64,000 nucleotides of DNA. Origin: Pseudoxanthomonas japonensis (lineage in GTDB: Bacteria; Pseudomonadota; Gammaproteobacteria; Xanthomonadales; Xanthomonadaceae). The translations under genes and the position numbers were made by a program. The stretch covers positions 124,001 through 188,000 of the forward strand of contig NZ_PDWW01000004.1 in NCBI RefSeq assembly GCF_010093445.1. The letters run 5' to 3'. This document shows positions 45,983 through 58,060 of the stretch, one piece after another. Numbering within the stretch: position 1 is the stretch's first letter; each line of letters begins with the position of its first letter. The notes beneath the pieces were generated by a model. The model was not told the origin of the DNA. It saw nothing but the letters and a program-made list of their open reading frames with translations, and did no database searches.

Positions 45983-47463
45983 GGCGGATGATGGCCCTTG
46001 CCGAACTGCTGCCCGACGTCGACGTGCCGCGCGACATCGTCGTGCGCGGGTTGACGCTGGACAGCCGCAGCGTGCAGTCGGGCGATGCCTTCGTCGCCAT
46101 CGCCGGCTTCGGCGCGCACGGCCTGAATTTCGCCGCGCAGGCGAAGGAGAACGGCGCCAGCGCGATCCTGTTCGAACCGCCGGTGCCGGACGGGCTGGAA
46201 GCGCCGCGCGATGCGATCGCCGTACCCGGCCTGCGTGCGCGCATGGGCACGATGGCGGACCGCTTCCATGCCGCGCCGTCGCACGACATGAAGATGGTCG
46301 GCGTCACCGGCACCAACGGCAAGACCTCGACCGTGCAGCTGCTGGCGCAGGCCTGGCACCTGCGCGGCGTGCGCTGCGCGACCGTCGGCACGCTCGGCGC
46401 CGGCATGTACGGCGAAGTGGTGCCGACCGGCTTCACCACGCCGCTGGTGCTGCAGATGCACGCGCTGCTGGCGCAGTTCCGCGATGCGGGCGCCAAGGCC
46501 GTCGCGATGGAAGTCAGTTCGCACGCGCTCGACCAGGGGCGCGTGGACGCGGTGCATTTCGATGTCGGCGTGTTCACCAACCTCACCCGTGACCACCTGG
46601 ACTATCACGGCGACATGGAGCGCTACGGCGCCGCCAAGTCGCTGCTGTTCTCGCGCGAGGGCCTGAAGGCCGGCGTGGTCAATCTCGACGATGCTTACGG
46701 TCGCGAACTGTTCGCGCGCCTGTCGCATGGGCTGCAGCGCATCGGCGTGACTTCACGCGGGCAGGGCGACGCCGTCGTGCGCGCGGACGCGCTGCGTCTG
46801 GACGGCAACGGCATCGCCTTCGATCTGGCCATCGGCGACGACCTGCAGCCGGTGCAGTCGCGCCTGCTGGGCCGCTTCAACGTGGACAACCTGCTCGCCG
46901 TGGCTGGCGTGCTGCATGCGCTGGGCGACACGACGGCCGAGATCGCACGCACGCTGTCGCGGCTGGCACCGATCCATGGCCGCATGAACCGGCTCGGCGG
47001 CGACAGCGATGCGGCGGGCAACCGTCGCCCGCTGGTCGTCATCGACTACGCGCATACGCCGGACGCGCTGGAACAGGCACTGGCCAGCCTGCGCGACCAC
47101 GTGCAGGGCCGGCTGATCTGCGTGTTCGGCTGCGGCGGCGACCGTGACACGGGCAAGCGCCCGCAGATGGCCGCCATCGCCGAGCGCCTGGCGGACGTGG
47201 TGCTCGTCACCGACGACAATCCGCGCACCGAGGACGGCGACCGCATCGTCGCCGACATCATGGCCGGCTTCGCGACGCCGGATGCGGTCCTCGTGCAGCG
47301 CGACCGCGCGCAGGCGATCGCGCAGGCGGTCGCGCAGGCCGGACCCGACGACATCGTGCTGGTGGCGGGCAAGGGTCACGAGCCCTACCAGGACATCCAC
47401 GGCGTGAAGCATCCGTTCGACGACACCGCCGTCGCGCGGCAGGCCCTGGAGGACCGTCGATGA
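45979..47463 (+). CDS. murE: UDP-MurNAc-L-alanyl-D-glutamate:meso-diaminopimelate ligase
   Basis: MurE adds meso-diaminopimelate to the peptidoglycan precursor. The 494-residue Mur ligase has the ATP loop [17 protein letters not shown], the central [20 protein letters not shown] with [15 protein letters not shown], and the DNPR motif (DDNPR, residues 412-416) that selects diaminopimelate over lysine. The start ATG at 45979 overlaps ftsI; a second ATG at 45988 is possible. In Xanthomonas the upstream glutamate may be added in the L form and then epimerised, which would not change this assignment. Confidence 0.96.
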   Translation: MRRMMALAELLPDVDVPRDIVVRGLTLDSRSVQSGDAFVAIAGFGAHGLNFAAQAKENGASAILFEPPVPDGLEAPRDAIAVPGLRARMGTMADRFHAAPSHDMKMVGVTGTNGKTSTVQLLAQAWHLRGVRCATVGTLGAGMYGEVVPTGFTTPLVLQMHALLAQFRDAGAKAVAMEVSSHALDQGRVDAVHFDVGVFTNLTRDHLDYHGDMERYGAAKSLLFSREGLKAGVVNLDDAYGRELFARLSHGLQRIGVTSRGQGDAVVRADALRLDGNGIAFDLAIGDDLQPVQSRLLGRFNVDNLLAVAGVLHALGDTTAEIARTLSRLAPIHGRMNRLGGDSDAAGNRRPLVVIDYAHTPDALEQALASLRDHVQGRLICVFGCGGDRDTGKRPQMAAIAERLADVVLVTDDNPRTEDGDRIVADIMAGFATPDAVLVQRDRAQAIAQAVAQAGPDDIVLVAGKGHEPYQDIHGVKHPFDDTAVARQALEDRR

Positions 47464-48839
47464 AGCGGCTTCCCCTTTCCCTGCTTGCGCACTGGGCGGG
47501 CGGCGAACTGCTGGGCGACGACCTGGTGATCGGTTCGCTGACCCACGACACCCGCGCGCTGGTGCCCGGCAGCCTGTACGTCGCGCTGCGCGGCGAGCGC
47601 TTCGACGGCCACGACTTCGCCTACGACGCCTCGATGCGCGGCGCCGCCGCGGTGCTGGTCGACCACGAAGTGAAGGTCGACGTACCCCAGGTGGTGGTGC
47701 CGGATACGTTGCTGGCGCTGGCGCGCATCGCCGCCGGCCTCCAGCGCGACCGCGTGGAGAAGGCGGTTGCCATCACCGGCAGCAACGGCAAGACCTCGGT
47801 GAAGACGCTGGTAGTGTCGATCCTGCAGCGCGCCGGCGTCACCTACTTCAACCCGGGCAACCGCAACAACGAGATCGGCCTGCCGATGGCCGTCATCGAC
47901 GGGCCGGACGACGCCGACTTCTCGGTCTACGAGATGGGCGCGGGCAAGCCGGGCGACATCGCCTACCTGACCGACATCGTCACCCCGGAAGTGGCGCTGG
48001 TGAACAACATCGCCGCCGCGCACCTGGAGCGCATGGGCACGCTGATGGGCGTGGCCGAGACCAAGGGTGCGATCTACGACGCACTGCCGGCCGACGGCAC
48101 GGCGGTGATCAACGCCGACGACGCCTTCGCCGAGTACTTCGCCAGCCGCGTGCCCGACCGCCGCATCCTGCGTTTCGGCCTGGAGGCGACCGCCGACCTG
48201 ACCGCGCGCGACATCCGCGCGACCGCGGACGGCTCGGACTTCGTGCTGGTGGCGCCGCACGGCGAGGTCGCGGTCGAACTGCACCTGCCGGGCCGCCACA
48301 ACGTGCTCAACGCACTCGCCGCCGCCGGCATCGCAATGGCGTGCGGCGTGTCGCTCGCCATCATCGCCGAGGGCCTGTCGGCCGCGCAGCCGGTCGCCGG
48401 TCGCCAGATCGCGCACACGCTGCCGAACGGCGCGGTGGTGATCGACGACAGCTACAACGCCAATCCCGGTTCGCTGGCCGCGGCCATCGACACGCTCGCG
48501 GCTGCGAGCAAACAGGGGGGTGGCGAGGGCTGGCTGGTGCTGGGCGACATGCGCGAGCTGGGCGCCGATGAGGAAGTGCTGCACGCCGACATGGGCATGC
48601 GCGCGAAGAACGCCGGCCTGCGTCGCCTCTACACGCTGGGCCCGCTCAGCGCCGCCGCCGCCGCCGCCTTCGGCGAAGGCGCGCATTCATTCCAAGACCA
48701 CGCCTCGCTGGCCGACGCCCTGCGCGCCGACCTGCGGGCCGGCGTGCGCTGTCTGGTCAAGGGGTCGCGCGGCAGCGCGATGGACCGGATCGTCGCCGCC
48801 CTGCTGTCCACCGGGGAGGACGCATCGCATGCTGCTTGA
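47460..48839 (+). CDS. murF: UDP-MurNAc-tripeptide:D-alanyl-D-alanine ligase
   Basis: MurF attaches D-Ala-D-Ala, made by Ddl, to give the UDP-MurNAc-pentapeptide. The 459-residue protein has [20 protein letters not shown] in the substrate domain, the ATP loop [50 protein letters not shown] and [16 protein letters not shown]. It overlaps murE by 4 bp and mraY by 11 bp. Confidence 0.96.
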   Translation: MKRLPLSLLAHWAGGELLGDDLVIGSLTHDTRALVPGSLYVALRGERFDGHDFAYDASMRGAAAVLVDHEVKVDVPQVVVPDTLLALARIAAGLQRDRVEKAVAITGSNGKTSVKTLVVSILQRAGVTYFNPGNRNNEIGLPMAVIDGPDDADFSVYEMGAGKPGDIAYLTDIVTPEVALVNNIAAAHLERMGTLMGVAETKGAIYDALPADGTAVINADDAFAEYFASRVPDRRILRFGLEATADLTARDIRATADGSDFVLVAPHGEVAVELHLPGRHNVLNALAAAGIAMACGVSLAIIAEGLSAAQPVAGRQIAHTLPNGAVVIDDSYNANPGSLAAAIDTLAAASKQGGGEGWLVLGDMRELGADEEVLHADMGMRAKNAGLRRLYTLGPLSAAAAAAFGEGAHSFQDHASLADALRADLRAGVRCLVKGSRGSAMDRIVAALLSTGEDASHAA

Positions 48840-49914
48840 ACTGGCTCGCTGGCTGCAGAGCCTGGAAAACTTCTTCGGCCTGTTCGGCTACCTGACGTTC
48901 CGCGGCATCCTGGCCGCGCTGACGTCGCTGGCGCTGTCGCTGTGGCTGGGTCCGGCGGTGATCCGCAAGCTCGGCCAGCTGAAGGGTGGCCAGCCGATCC
49001 GCAAGGACGGCCCGCAGTCGCACTTCTCCAAGGCGGGCACGCCGACGATGGGTGGCGCGCTGATCCTGATGACGGTGGCCGCCTCGGTGCTGCTGTGGGG
49101 CGACCTGCGCAACAAGTACGTGTGGGTGGTGCTGCTGGTGATGCTGACCTTCGGCGCCATCGGCTGGTACGACGACTGGATCAAGATCGTCAAGCGCGAC
49201 CCGAACGGCCTGAAGTCGCGCTGGAAGTACCTGCTGCAGTCGATCTTCGGCCTGGCCGCCGGCCTGTACCTGTACCTGTACGCGGACGTGCCGGCGGCAA
49301 CGACCTTCTATGTGCCGTTCTTCAAGTCGATCGCGCTGCCGCTGGCAGGTGTCGGCTTCGTCGCCATCGCCTACTTCTGGATCGTCGGTTTCTCCAACGC
49401 GGTCAACCTGACCGACGGCCTGGATGGCCTGGCGATCATGCCGACCGTGCTGGTCGCGTGCGCGCTGGGCGTGTTCGCCTACGCGTCGGGCAATGCCGTG
49501 TTCTCCAACTACCTGCAGATCCCGCCGGTGCCGGGCGCGGGCGAACTGACCATCATCTGCGCGGCGATCGCCGGCGCGGGCCTCGGCTTCCTGTGGTTCA
49601 ACACCTACCCGGCCATGGTGTTCATGGGCGACATCGGCGCCTTGGCGCTGGGCGCCGTGCTGGGCACCATCGCGGTGATCGTGCGCCAGGAACTGGTGCT
49701 GGTGATCATGGGCGGCATCTTCGTCATCGAGACGCTGTCGGTGATGATCCAGGTCGCGTCGTTCAAGCTGACCGGCAAGCGCGTGTTCCGGATGGCGCCG
49801 ATCCACCACCACTTCGAACTGAAGGGCTGGCCGGAGCCGCGCGTGATCGTGCGCTTCTGGATCATCTCCGTCGTGCTGGTCCTCGTCGGCCTGGCCACGT
49901 TGAAGGTGCGCTGA
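48829..49914 (+). CDS. mraY: Phospho-N-acetylmuramoyl-pentapeptide-transferase
   Basis: MraY transfers phospho-MurNAc-pentapeptide to undecaprenyl phosphate, forming lipid I. The 361-residue polytopic protein has about ten membrane helices and the conserved [30 protein letters not shown] (catalytic aspartates), [17 protein letters not shown] and [13 protein letters not shown]. Length matches E. coli (360). The ATG overlaps murF by 11 bp. The stop TGA shares its A with the ftsW ATG; murD, which sits between these genes in E. coli, is absent. Confidence 0.97.
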   Translation: MLLELARWLQSLENFFGLFGYLTFRGILAALTSLALSLWLGPAVIRKLGQLKGGQPIRKDGPQSHFSKAGTPTMGGALILMTVAASVLLWGDLRNKYVWVVLLVMLTFGAIGWYDDWIKIVKRDPNGLKSRWKYLLQSIFGLAAGLYLYLYADVPAATTFYVPFFKSIALPLAGVGFVAIAYFWIVGFSNAVNLTDGLDGLAIMPTVLVACALGVFAYASGNAVFSNYLQIPPVPGAGELTIICAAIAGAGLGFLWFNTYPAMVFMGDIGALALGAVLGTIAVIVRQELVLVIMGGIFVIETLSVMIQVASFKLTGKRVFRMAPIHHHFELKGWPEPRVIVRFWIISVVLVLVGLATLKVR

Positions 49915-51227
49915 TGAACGACACGCCGCGCCAGGCCACGCGACTGGAAGCCATCGGGGGCCGTTTCGACCCCTGGTTGCTCGGTGCCATGCTGGCGCTG
50001 GCCTCGCTCGGCGTGGTGATGGTCGCCTCCGCGTCGATCTACCAGCACGGCAACCCGTTCTACTACCTGATCCGCCACGGCATGTTCCTGGGCGTCGGCC
50101 TGGGCCTGGCGGCCTGGGCGATGCGTACCGAACTGAAGAGCATCGAACACCACAACCAGCTGCTGTTGCTGGCCTGCTTCGTGCTGCTGGCGCTGGTCTT
50201 CGTGCCGGGCCTGGGAAGCAGCGTCAACGGTGCGCGTCGCTGGATCAACCTCGGCGTGTCCAAGTTCCAGGTGGTCGAAGCGGTCAAGGTGCTCTACATC
50301 ATCTGGATCGCCAGCTATCTGGTGCGTTTCCGCGATGAGGTCAGCGTCACCTGGCAGGCGATGCTGAAGCCGGTGGTGGTGGTCGGCCTGCTGGTCGGCC
50401 TGCTGCTGCTGCAGCCCGACTTCGGTTCCTCGATGCTGCTGCTCAGCATCACGGCCTGCATGCTCGTGCTGGGCGGTGCGCCGATCAAGCGCATCATCCT
50501 GCCGATCCTGCTGCTGCTGCCGGCACTGGTGGCGCTGGTGGTGTTCGAGCCCTACCGCATGAAGCGCGTCACGTCGTTCATGGACCCGTGGGCCGACCAG
50601 CTGGGTTCCGGCTATCAGCTGAGCAACGCGCTGATGGCCATCGGGCGTGGCGAGTGGGGCGGCATCGGCCTGGGTGGCTCGGTGCTGAAGCTCAATTACC
50701 TGCCGGAAGTGCACACCGACTTCATCTTCTCGGTGATCGGCGAGGAGCTTGGTTTCGTCGGCGTCTGCCTGGTGATCGCGCTGTATGCGTTGCTGGTGGG
50801 CCGCGCGTTTTGGGTGGGCCTGCGCTGCGTGGAGATGCGTCGGCATTTCGCCGGCTACATCGCCTTTGGTGTCGCGCTGTGGGTGGGTGTGCAGAGCTTC
50901 GTGTCGATGGGCGTGAACCTGGGCCTGTTGCCGACCAAGGGCCTGACGCTGCCGCTGATCTCGTCGGGTGGTTCGAGCATCCTGATGACCTGCGTGGCGA
51001 TGGGCCTGCTGCTGCGCGTGTCGTACGAACTGGAGCGCACGCAGCGCCAGGTCGCGCTGCGTGGCGAGGCGGTCCAGGGTGCAGGCGAGGCGCCGCGCGC
51101 GCCGGCCGACCCGCGTCCCGCACCGGCCGCGTCGGCATCGGTTGCCGCTGCATCGCTGTCGCAGACGCTGCGTGGCACCAGTCGCCTGCAGCCGCGCATC
51201 GAGCCGACCTTCGAGAGGCTGGCATGA
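49914..51227 (+). CDS. ftsW: Septal peptidoglycan glycosyltransferase FtsW
   Basis: FtsW is the SEDS-family polymerase that builds septal glycan with FtsI. The 437-residue protein has ten membrane helices, with [31 protein letters not shown], the region [20 protein letters not shown] with the essential Asp, [19 protein letters not shown] and [21 protein letters not shown] Pro/Ala-rich cytoplasmic tail of about 60 residues follows, longer than in E. coli. It follows mraY directly and overlaps murG by 4 bp. Confidence 0.96.
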   Translation: MNDTPRQATRLEAIGGRFDPWLLGAMLALASLGVVMVASASIYQHGNPFYYLIRHGMFLGVGLGLAAWAMRTELKSIEHHNQLLLLACFVLLALVFVPGLGSSVNGARRWINLGVSKFQVVEAVKVLYIIWIASYLVRFRDEVSVTWQAMLKPVVVVGLLVGLLLLQPDFGSSMLLLSITACMLVLGGAPIKRIILPILLLLPALVALVVFEPYRMKRVTSFMDPWADQLGSGYQLSNALMAIGRGEWGGIGLGGSVLKLNYLPEVHTDFIFSVIGEELGFVGVCLVIALYALLVGRAFWVGLRCVEMRRHFAGYIAFGVALWVGVQSFVSMGVNLGLLPTKGLTLPLISSGGSSILMTCVAMGLLLRVSYELERTQRQVALRGEAVQGAGEAPRAPADPRPAPAASASVAAASLSQTLRGTSRLQPRIEPTFERLA

Positions 51228-52321
51228 ACGCGACGATGGCGGCTCCCGTGATGATCATGGCCGGCGGCACCGGCGGGCACATTTTTCCCGCGCTGGCCGT
51301 AGCCAAGGTGCTGCGTGCGCGCGGCGTGCCGGTCGTCTGGCTGGGTGCGGACGGTGCGATGGAAACGCGGCTGGTGCCGCAGCACGACATCCCGCTGGAC
51401 ACGCTGGCCATCACCGGCCTGCGTGGCAAGGGCACGCTGGCGCTGCTCGGTGCGCCCGTGCGCGTGCTGCGCGCGATCCGTGCCGCCGGCTTCGCATTGC
51501 GCCGCCGCGCACCGCGCGCGGTGGTCAGCTTCGGTGGCTTCGCGTCGGGGCCGGGCGGTGTGGCGGCGAAGCTGATGGGCCTGCCGCTGCTGGTACACGA
51601 ACAGAACCGTGCGGCCGGCTTCACCAATCGCGTGCTGGTCAAGGTCGCGCGTCGGGTGATGACCGGGTTCCCGGGCGCCTTCCCGTCGCGCGAAGAGGTC
51701 GTCGGCAATCCGGTGCGCGACGAGATCGCCGCGCTGCCGCCGCCGGCCGAACGCTTCGCCGGTCGCAGCGGTCCGCTGCGCGTCCTTGTCCTCGGCGGCA
51801 GCCAGGGCGCGCGGGCGCTAAATCTGGCGGTGCCGAAGGCCATCGCGGCCTTGCCTGCCGGCAGCATCGACCTGCGCCACCAGTGCGGCGAGAAGCTGCG
51901 CGACGAAGCGGCCAAGGCCTATGCCGATGCCGGCGTGTCCGCCAGCGTCGAAGCCTTCATCACCGACATGGCCGCCGCCTACGCGTGGGCGGACCTCGTG
52001 GTCTGCCGTTCCGGTGCCTCGACGCTGGCCGAACTGTGCGCGGTCGGCGTGGGCAGCGTGCTGGTGCCGTTCGCGCAGGCCGTCGACGACCACCAGACCC
52101 GCAATGCCGAATACCTGGTCGAGCGCAACGCCGCCGTGCTGCTGAAGCAGGACGACGCGCTCGCCGACAGCCTGGCCGCCACGCTGCGCCCACTCATCGA
52201 CGACGGTGCCAGGCGCCTCGCGATGGCGCAGGCCGCGCGCGCGCTGGCCAAACCCGATGCGGCCGACCGCATCGCCGACACGATTCTCGAGGAAGCAGTC
52301 AAGATGAGGACGCAGGCATGA
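51224..52321 (+). CDS. murG: Lipid II synthase (MurG N-acetylglucosaminyltransferase)
   Basis: MurG adds GlcNAc to lipid I at the inner face of the membrane. The 365-residue GT-B enzyme shows the first glycine loop [53 protein letters not shown], the C-domain loop [14 protein letters not shown] and the donor site [17 protein letters not shown] then [17 protein letters not shown]. Overlaps of 4 bp join it to ftsW and murC. Confidence 0.97.
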   Translation: MNATMAAPVMIMAGGTGGHIFPALAVAKVLRARGVPVVWLGADGAMETRLVPQHDIPLDTLAITGLRGKGTLALLGAPVRVLRAIRAAGFALRRRAPRAVVSFGGFASGPGGVAAKLMGLPLLVHEQNRAAGFTNRVLVKVARRVMTGFPGAFPSREEVVGNPVRDEIAALPPPAERFAGRSGPLRVLVLGGSQGARALNLAVPKAIAALPAGSIDLRHQCGEKLRDEAAKAYADAGVSASVEAFITDMAAAYAWADLVVCRSGASTLAELCAVGVGSVLVPFAQAVDDHQTRNAEYLVERNAAVLLKQDDALADSLAATLRPLIDDGARRLAMAQAARALAKPDAADRIADTILEEAVKMRTQA

Positions 52322-53772
52322 TGATGGCCGCCGCACGCGAGCGCCGCCTGCAGCACACCGGCAACCTGGCCCAGGCGTTCCGCCGGGTGCACTTCGTCGG
52401 CATCGGCGGCTCCGGCATGAGCGGCATCGCCGAAGTGCTGTGCACGCTGGGCTACGAGGTGTCGGGCTCGGACAATGCCGACAACGCCGCGACCCGTCGC
52501 CTGGCCTCGCTCGGTGCGCGCGTGATGCGCGGCCACAACGCATCCAACGTGCTGGGCACCGACTGCGTGGTGGTGTCCAGTGCGATCAAGCACGACAACC
52601 CCGAGCTGATGGAAGCGCGCAGCCAGCGCATTCCGATCGTGCCGCGCGCCGCGATGCTGGCCGAGCTGATGCGCTTCCGTCGCGGCATCGCCGTGGCCGG
52701 CACGCACGGCAAGACCACCACCACCAGCCTCACGGCCGCCGTGCTGAGCGAAGGCGGCCTGGATCCGACCTTCGTCATCGGTGGCCAGCTGCTCGCCGCC
52801 GGCGCCAACGCCAAGCTCGGCGACGGCCAGTGGCTGGTGGCCGAGGCCGACGAGAGCGACGGCAGCTTCCTGCGCCTGAATCCGCTGATCTCCATCGTCA
52901 CCAACATCGATGCCGATCACCTGGAGAACTACGGCAACGATTTCGAACGCGTGAAGGCCGCCTTCGCCGAGTTCCTGCAGCGCCTGCCGTTCTACGGCCT
53001 GGCCGTGCTGTGCATCGACGATCCGGAAGTCGCCGCCATCGCCGCCGACACGCCGCGCCACGTGATGAGCTACGGCTTCGCCGAGAATGCCGACGTGCGC
53101 GCCGAAGAGGTGGAGCAGGAAGGCGGGCGCATGCACTTCACCCTGCGCCTGCCGGAGGACGCCAGCATCCGCGTCAGCCTGGCGCTGCCCGGTCGCCACA
53201 ACGTGCTGAACGCCCTGGCTGCCGCTGCGGTGGGCTGGCAGCTCGGCGTGTCGCCGGAGAACATCGCCGCCGCGCTGGAGAAGTTCGCCGGCATCGGCCG
53301 CCGCTTCAACGACCTCGGCGAGATCGCCACGCCGCAGGGCGCACGCGTGCAGCTGGTGGACGACTACGGCCATCATCCGAAGGAACTTGCGGCAGTGTTC
53401 GCCGCCGCGCGCGGCGGTTGGCCGCACAAGCGCCTCGTGGTCGCGTTCCAGCCGCACCGCTACAGCCGTACGCGCGACCAGTTCGACGCGTTCGCCGCCG
53501 TGCTGTCCGAAGCCGACGCGCTGGTGCTGAGCGAGGTGTATCCGGCCGGCGAGCAGCCGATCGCCGGTGCGGATTCCAAGTCGCTGGCGCGCGCGATCCG
53601 CGCGCGTGGCCGCAACGAACCCGTGGTGGTCAGCCAGGTCAGCGACCTGGTCGACGTGCTGCCCGACGTCCTGCAGGACGGCGACCTGCTGCTGCTGATG
53701 GGCGCCGGCGACATCGGCCACCTGTCGCAACACCTCGCGTCGCACGGCTTCACCGCGAAGGATCCCGCATGA
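52318..53772 (+). CDS. murC: UDP-N-acetylmuramate:L-alanine ligase
   Basis: MurC adds the first amino acid of the stem peptide. The 484-residue protein has [20 protein letters not shown] at the N-terminus, the ATP loop [16 protein letters not shown], the segment [40 protein letters not shown] and [19 protein letters not shown]. The first 20 residues are variable. murB, which lies elsewhere in E. coli as well, is not in the window. Overlaps of 4 bp join it to murG and ddl. Confidence 0.97.
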   Translation: MMMAAARERRLQHTGNLAQAFRRVHFVGIGGSGMSGIAEVLCTLGYEVSGSDNADNAATRRLASLGARVMRGHNASNVLGTDCVVVSSAIKHDNPELMEARSQRIPIVPRAAMLAELMRFRRGIAVAGTHGKTTTTSLTAAVLSEGGLDPTFVIGGQLLAAGANAKLGDGQWLVAEADESDGSFLRLNPLISIVTNIDADHLENYGNDFERVKAAFAEFLQRLPFYGLAVLCIDDPEVAAIAADTPRHVMSYGFAENADVRAEEVEQEGGRMHFTLRLPEDASIRVSLALPGRHNVLNALAAAAVGWQLGVSPENIAAALEKFAGIGRRFNDLGEIATPQGARVQLVDDYGHHPKELAAVFAAARGGWPHKRLVVAFQPHRYSRTRDQFDAFAAVLSEADALVLSEVYPAGEQPIAGADSKSLARAIRARGRNEPVVVSQVSDLVDVLPDVLQDGDLLLLMGAGDIGHLSQHLASHGFTAKDPA

Positions 53773-54731
53773 GCGACATTGCCGTGCCGCCGCTGCGCAT
53801 CACCGACGCCTTGCGCTTCGGCCGCGTCGCCGTGCTGCTGGGCGGCGTGTCCAGCGAGCGCGAGGTGTCGCTGAACTCCGGGCAGAACGTGCTCGACGCA
53901 TTGCTCGCGGGGGGCGTGCAGGCGTTCGCCGTCGACGGCGTGCCGGCGCTGGTCGAGGCGATCCGGGCCGGCAAGGTCGATCGCGTCTTCAACATCATGC
54001 ACGGCGGCGATGGCGAGAACGGCGTGCTGCAGGGCCTGCTGCAGTCGCTCGGCGTGCCGTACACCGGCCCCGGCGTGCTGGGCTCCGCGCTGACGATGGA
54101 CAAGATCCGCACCAAGCAGGTGTGGCAGGCGGCAGGTCTGCCCACGGCGAGCTTCGTGCGCATTCCCGCCGGCGGAGATCTGCTCGCAGCGGTGCGTACG
54201 CTCGGCTTCCCCGTGTTCGTGAAGCCGTCGGCCGAAGGCTCCAGCGTCGGCGTGTTCAAGATCGAGGGCGAAGCCGACCTGGCGCCAGCGGTCGCGTTCG
54301 CGTCGACGTACCCCGGTGAACTGCTGGCCGAGCAGATGCTGACCGGCGGCGAATTCACCGTCGCCATCCTTGGCGACCTGGCGCTGCCGTCGGTGCGTAT
54401 CGTCCCGGCGAACGGCTGGTACGACTACCACGCCAAGTACATCGCCGAGGACACGCAGTACCTGTGCCCGGGTCTGGACGACGCCGGCGACGAAGCGCGC
54501 ATCCGTGCGCTGGCGCTGGACGGCTTCCGTGCGGCCGGCTGCAGCGGCTGGGGCCGCGTCGATGTGATGCGCCATGCCGACGGCCGTTTCCTGCTGATGG
54601 AAGTGAACACTGCGCCGGGCATGACCAGCCATTCGCTGGTGCCGAAGGAAGCGGCGCAGGTCGGCATCGGCTTCGAAGACCTGTGCTGGCGCATCCTCGA
54701 ACAGACGGTGCCGGAGGTGGCAGGCCGATGA
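53769..54731 (+). CDS. ddl: D-alanine:D-alanine ligase
   Basis: Ddl joins two D-alanines for MurF. The 320-residue ATP-grasp enzyme has [71 protein letters not shown] and the C-terminal Mg site [18 protein letters not shown]. It corresponds to DdlB of E. coli, which holds the same place between murC and ftsQ. Overlaps of 4 bp at both ends. Confidence 0.96.
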   Translation: MSDIAVPPLRITDALRFGRVAVLLGGVSSEREVSLNSGQNVLDALLAGGVQAFAVDGVPALVEAIRAGKVDRVFNIMHGGDGENGVLQGLLQSLGVPYTGPGVLGSALTMDKIRTKQVWQAAGLPTASFVRIPAGGDLLAAVRTLGFPVFVKPSAEGSSVGVFKIEGEADLAPAVAFASTYPGELLAEQMLTGGEFTVAILGDLALPSVRIVPANGWYDYHAKYIAEDTQYLCPGLDDAGDEARIRALALDGFRAAGCSGWGRVDVMRHADGRFLLMEVNTAPGMTSHSLVPKEAAQVGIGFEDLCWRILEQTVPEVAGR

Positions 54732-55510
54732 ACGCCGCCCTGCGCATCCTGACCTGGCTGATCGCGCTGGCGCTGGTGGCGCTGCCGGTCGTGGCCGTGG
54801 TCAACGGCTGGATCGGCGCGGACCGCTGGCCGCTGTCGCGCCTGCGCGTGCAGGGAGAACTGGCGCGTGTGGATCCCGCCCAGCTGCAGGCGACGGTGCT
54901 GCCGTATGCGCGCCGTGGCTTCTTCGCCGTGCGGCTGGAAGATGCCAAGCACGCCGTCGAGACGCTGCCGTGGGTGGAGCGCGCTGACGTGCGCAAGCGC
55001 TGGCCGGACGTGCTGGAAGTGCGCATCACCGAGCACAAGCCGTTCGCGCGCTGGGGCAACGACAAGCTGCTGTCCGAGCACGGCCGCCTGTTCCCGATGC
55101 CGAAGGAACTCACGGGCCTGGACCTGCCACAGCTCGGTGGTCCCGATTCGCAGGTGCAGGAAGTGACCGCGCTGTACAACGAATCGCGCCAGCTGTTCGC
55201 GCCGATGGGCCTGGACGTCACCACGCTGGTGATGGACGCCCGCGGCAGCTGGTCGCTGCTGCTCGGCAACGGCACGCAGGTGGTGGTGGGTCGCGCCGAC
55301 GCACGCCCGCGCCTGGGCCGTTTCGCGCGGATGCTGCCGCAGCTGCTGGCCGCGCAGGCGCAACCGCTGGTGCGCGCCGACCTGCGCTACACCAACGGCT
55401 TCGCGCTGAGCTGGGGCGACGCGCCGAAGGCGCCGCCACCGGCCGCCACACCGACTCCATTGCCTGCGCCGATCGCGGTCGCGGGTCGTCTTCTGCAGGG
55501 CATTACATGA
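54728..55510 (+). CDS. ftsQ: Cell division protein FtsQ
   Basis: FtsQ is a bitopic divisome scaffold that binds FtsB and FtsL. The 260-residue protein has a short cytoplasmic N-terminus, one membrane helix ([20 protein letters not shown]), a POTRA domain ([39 protein letters not shown]) and a beta domain with [17 protein letters not shown]. The last 30 residues are Pro/Ala-rich. It overlaps ddl and ftsA by 4 bp. Confidence 0.95.
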   Translation: MNAALRILTWLIALALVALPVVAVVNGWIGADRWPLSRLRVQGELARVDPAQLQATVLPYARRGFFAVRLEDAKHAVETLPWVERADVRKRWPDVLEVRITEHKPFARWGNDKLLSEHGRLFPMPKELTGLDLPQLGGPDSQVQEVTALYNESRQLFAPMGLDVTTLVMDARGSWSLLLGNGTQVVVGRADARPRLGRFARMLPQLLAAQAQPLVRADLRYTNGFALSWGDAPKAPPPAATPTPLPAPIAVAGRLLQGIT

Positions 55511-56742
55511 ATCGCAAGGGTGACAAATCGCTGATCGTCGGGCTGGACATCGGCACCTCCAAGGTGACGGCGCTGGTCGGCGAGTACGCGCCGGGCAATC
55601 CGATCGAGGTGATCGGCATCGGCTCGCACGAGTCGCGCGGCCTCAAGCGCGGCGTCGTGGTGGACATCGAGTCCACCGTGCAGTCGATCCAGCGCGCGAT
55701 CGAGGAAGCCGAGCTGATGGCGGGCTGCGAGATCCGCTCGGTCTACGCCTCGATCTCGGGCAACCACGTGCAGTGCCGCAACTCGCCCGGCATCGTGCCG
55801 ATCCGCGACGGCGAAGTGACCTGGGGCGACCTGGATCGCGTGCTGGAAGCGGCGAAGGCGGTCGCCATCCCGGCCGACCAGAAGATCCTCCATGCCATTC
55901 CTCGCGAGTACAAGCTGGACAACTCGCAGGAAGGCATCCGCAATCCGGTCGGCATGACCGGCGTGCGCCTGGAAGTGGACGCGCACCTGGTGTTCTGCGC
56001 GCAGTCGGCCGCCGCCAACATCAGCAAGTGCGTGCAGCGCTGCGGCCTGCAGATCGACGACCTGATCTTCTCCTCGCTGGCCTCCAGCGTGGCCGTGCTG
56101 ACCAGCGACGAGCGCGAGCTCGGCGTGGTGCTGGTCGACATGGGCGCGGGCACTACCGACCTGGCGGTGTTCGTGCAGGGCGCGATCTGCCACACCGCGT
56201 CGCTGCCGATCGCCGGCGACCAGGTGACCAACGACATCGCGCACATGCTGCGCACGCCGACGCCGGAAGCCGAGCAGATCAAGGTGCGCTACGCCTGCGC
56301 GCTGGCGCAGCTGGCGACTGCGGAAGAAAGCATCCAGGTGCCGAGCGTCGGCGACCGTCCGCCGCGCCGCCTGCCGCGCCATGCGCTGGCGCAGGCCGTG
56401 CAGCAGCGCTACGAGGAAATCTTCGAGATGGTGCAGGCCGAACTGCGCCGTTCCGGCTTCGAAGAGCGCGTGCGTGCCGGCATGGTGCTGACCGGCGGCG
56501 CCGCGAAGATGGAAGGCGTGGTCGAACTGGCCGAGGAGATGCTGCAGATGCCCGTGCGCGTCGGCATCCCGCAGCACGTCACCGGCCTGGGCGAAGTGGT
56601 CGGCAACCCGGTGCATGCCACCGGCGTCGGCCTGCTGCTGATGGGCAGCCAGATCGAACATCCCCGGCGTCCCTCGTTGCCCACGGGCAAGGCGGGCAGC
56701 TGGTTCAAGAAACTGCAGAACTGGTATCGCGGCGAGTTCTGA
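55507..56742 (+). CDS. ftsA: Cell division protein FtsA
   Basis: FtsA is an actin-like ATPase that anchors FtsZ to the membrane. The 411-residue protein starts KSLIVGLDIGTSKVTALVGE and has the phosphate loops VLVDMGAGTTDLAVF and VLTGGAAKMEGVVELAEEML, plus the 1C domain with HAIPREYKLDNSQEGI. The C-terminal KAGSWFKKLQNWYRGEF is the amphipathic membrane-targeting helix. It overlaps ftsQ by 4 bp and is the last gene of the overlapped run; ftsZ follows after 86 bp. Confidence 0.97.
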   Translation: MNRKGDKSLIVGLDIGTSKVTALVGEYAPGNPIEVIGIGSHESRGLKRGVVVDIESTVQSIQRAIEEAELMAGCEIRSVYASISGNHVQCRNSPGIVPIRDGEVTWGDLDRVLEAAKAVAIPADQKILHAIPREYKLDNSQEGIRNPVGMTGVRLEVDAHLVFCAQSAAANISKCVQRCGLQIDDLIFSSLASSVAVLTSDERELGVVLVDMGAGTTDLAVFVQGAICHTASLPIAGDQVTNDIAHMLRTPTPEAEQIKVRYACALAQLATAEESIQVPSVGDRPPRRLPRHALAQAVQQRYEEIFEMVQAELRRSGFEERVRAGMVLTGGAAKMEGVVELAEEMLQMPVRVGIPQHVTGLGEVVGNPVHATGVGLLLMGSQIEHPRRPSLPTGKAGSWFKKLQNWYRGEF

Positions 56743-56828
56743 GTGAGGCGACACCTACCGCGAAGTTGAAGGCGTCACGACGTTCGTTCCAACAAGCACT
56801 ACATAACTAAATAAACGAGGACAAGGAC

Positions 56829-58043
56829 ATGGCACATTTCGAACTGGTTGAGAAGATGGCCCCGAATGCGGTGATCAAGGTCGTGGGCGTGGGCGGTGGC
56901 GGCGGCAACGCCGTGGCGCACATGGTCAACGGCAGCGTGGACGGCGTGGAGTTCATCACCGCCAACACCGATTCGCAGGCGATAAAGAACTGCGGCGCCA
57001 AGCTGCAGCTGCAGCTGGGCAGCAACGTCACCAAGGGCCTGGGCGCGGGCGCGAATCCGGAAGTCGGTCGCCAGGCCGCGCTGGAAGACCGCGAGCGCAT
57101 CATCGACGCCCTCGACGGCGCCGACATGGTGTTCATCACCGCCGGCATGGGCGGCGGCACCGGCACGGGCGCCGCGCCGGTCGTAGCGCAGCTGGCCAAG
57201 GAAATGGGCATCCTGACCGTCGCCGTGGTCACCAAGCCGTTCCCGTTCGAAGGCCGTCGCCGCATGCAGGTCGCGCTGAAGGGCATCGAGGAACTGAGCC
57301 ACCACTGCGACTCGCTGATCACCATCCCGAACGAGAAGCTGATCACCGTGCTGGGCCGCAACGCGACGATGATCCAGGCGTTCCGCGCCGCCAACGACGT
57401 GCTGCTCGGCGCCGTACAGGGCATCGCCGACCTGATCGTGCGTCCGGGCCTGATCAACGTCGACTTCGCCGACGTGCGCACCGTGATGAGCGAGATGGGT
57501 CTGGCCATGATGGGCACCGGCTCCGCCCGCGGCGACGACCGCGCGCAGGCCGCCGCCGAGGCCGCGATCCAGAACCCGCTGCTGGACGACGTCAACCTCA
57601 ATGGCGCCAACGGCATCCTGGTCAACATCACCGCCGGCCCGGACTTCACCATGGCCGAGTTCGACGAAGTGGGCCGCACCATCGAAGGCTTCGCCTCCGA
57701 AGACGCGACCGTGGTCGTCGGCACCGTGCTGGACCCGGACATGCAGGACGAAGTGCGCGTGACCGTGGTGGCCACCGGTCTGAACCGCAACGCGGCTCGC
57801 CAGCCGGTCGGCCGTGGCGGCGATCTGCGCGAGCCGATGCGCGCGCCGATCAAGCTGGTCCGCGACGCCACCACCGGCATGCCGATCGACGACGGTTTCC
57901 CGATGGATCCGATCAGCGCCGCCACCAGCGGCCTGGGCCTGCGCCGTGGTTCGGCCTCGCCGGCACCGTCCGCGCCGGTCGCGGCGGAACTGCCGTCGGA
58001 CTACCTGGACATCCCGGCGTTCCTGCGCCGCCAGGCGGACTGA
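56829..58043 (+). CDS. ftsZ: Cell division protein FtsZ
   Basis: FtsZ is the tubulin-like GTPase that forms the Z ring. The 404-residue protein has [20 protein letters not shown], the tubulin signature [20 protein letters not shown], the synergy-loop region GVNL-equivalent in [17 protein letters not shown], and a C-terminal peptide [11 protein letters not shown] that binds FtsA and ZipA. The linker is about 65 residues. GAGG and AAGG upstream of the ATG give a ribosome-binding site. The 86-bp gap to ftsA may hold an ftsZ promoter, but I see no convincing one. Confidence 0.98.
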   Translation: MAHFELVEKMAPNAVIKVVGVGGGGGNAVAHMVNGSVDGVEFITANTDSQAIKNCGAKLQLQLGSNVTKGLGAGANPEVGRQAALEDRERIIDALDGADMVFITAGMGGGTGTGAAPVVAQLAKEMGILTVAVVTKPFPFEGRRRMQVALKGIEELSHHCDSLITIPNEKLITVLGRNATMIQAFRAANDVLLGAVQGIADLIVRPGLINVDFADVRTVMSEMGLAMMGTGSARGDDRAQAAAEAAIQNPLLDDVNLNGANGILVNITAGPDFTMAEFDEVGRTIEGFASEDATVVVGTVLDPDMQDEVRVTVVATGLNRNAARQPVGRGGDLREPMRAPIKLVRDATTGMPIDDGFPMDPISAATSGLGLRRGSASPAPSAPVAAELPSDYLDIPAFLRRQAD

Positions 58044-58060
58044 TCGCATAGAAGTGGAAC

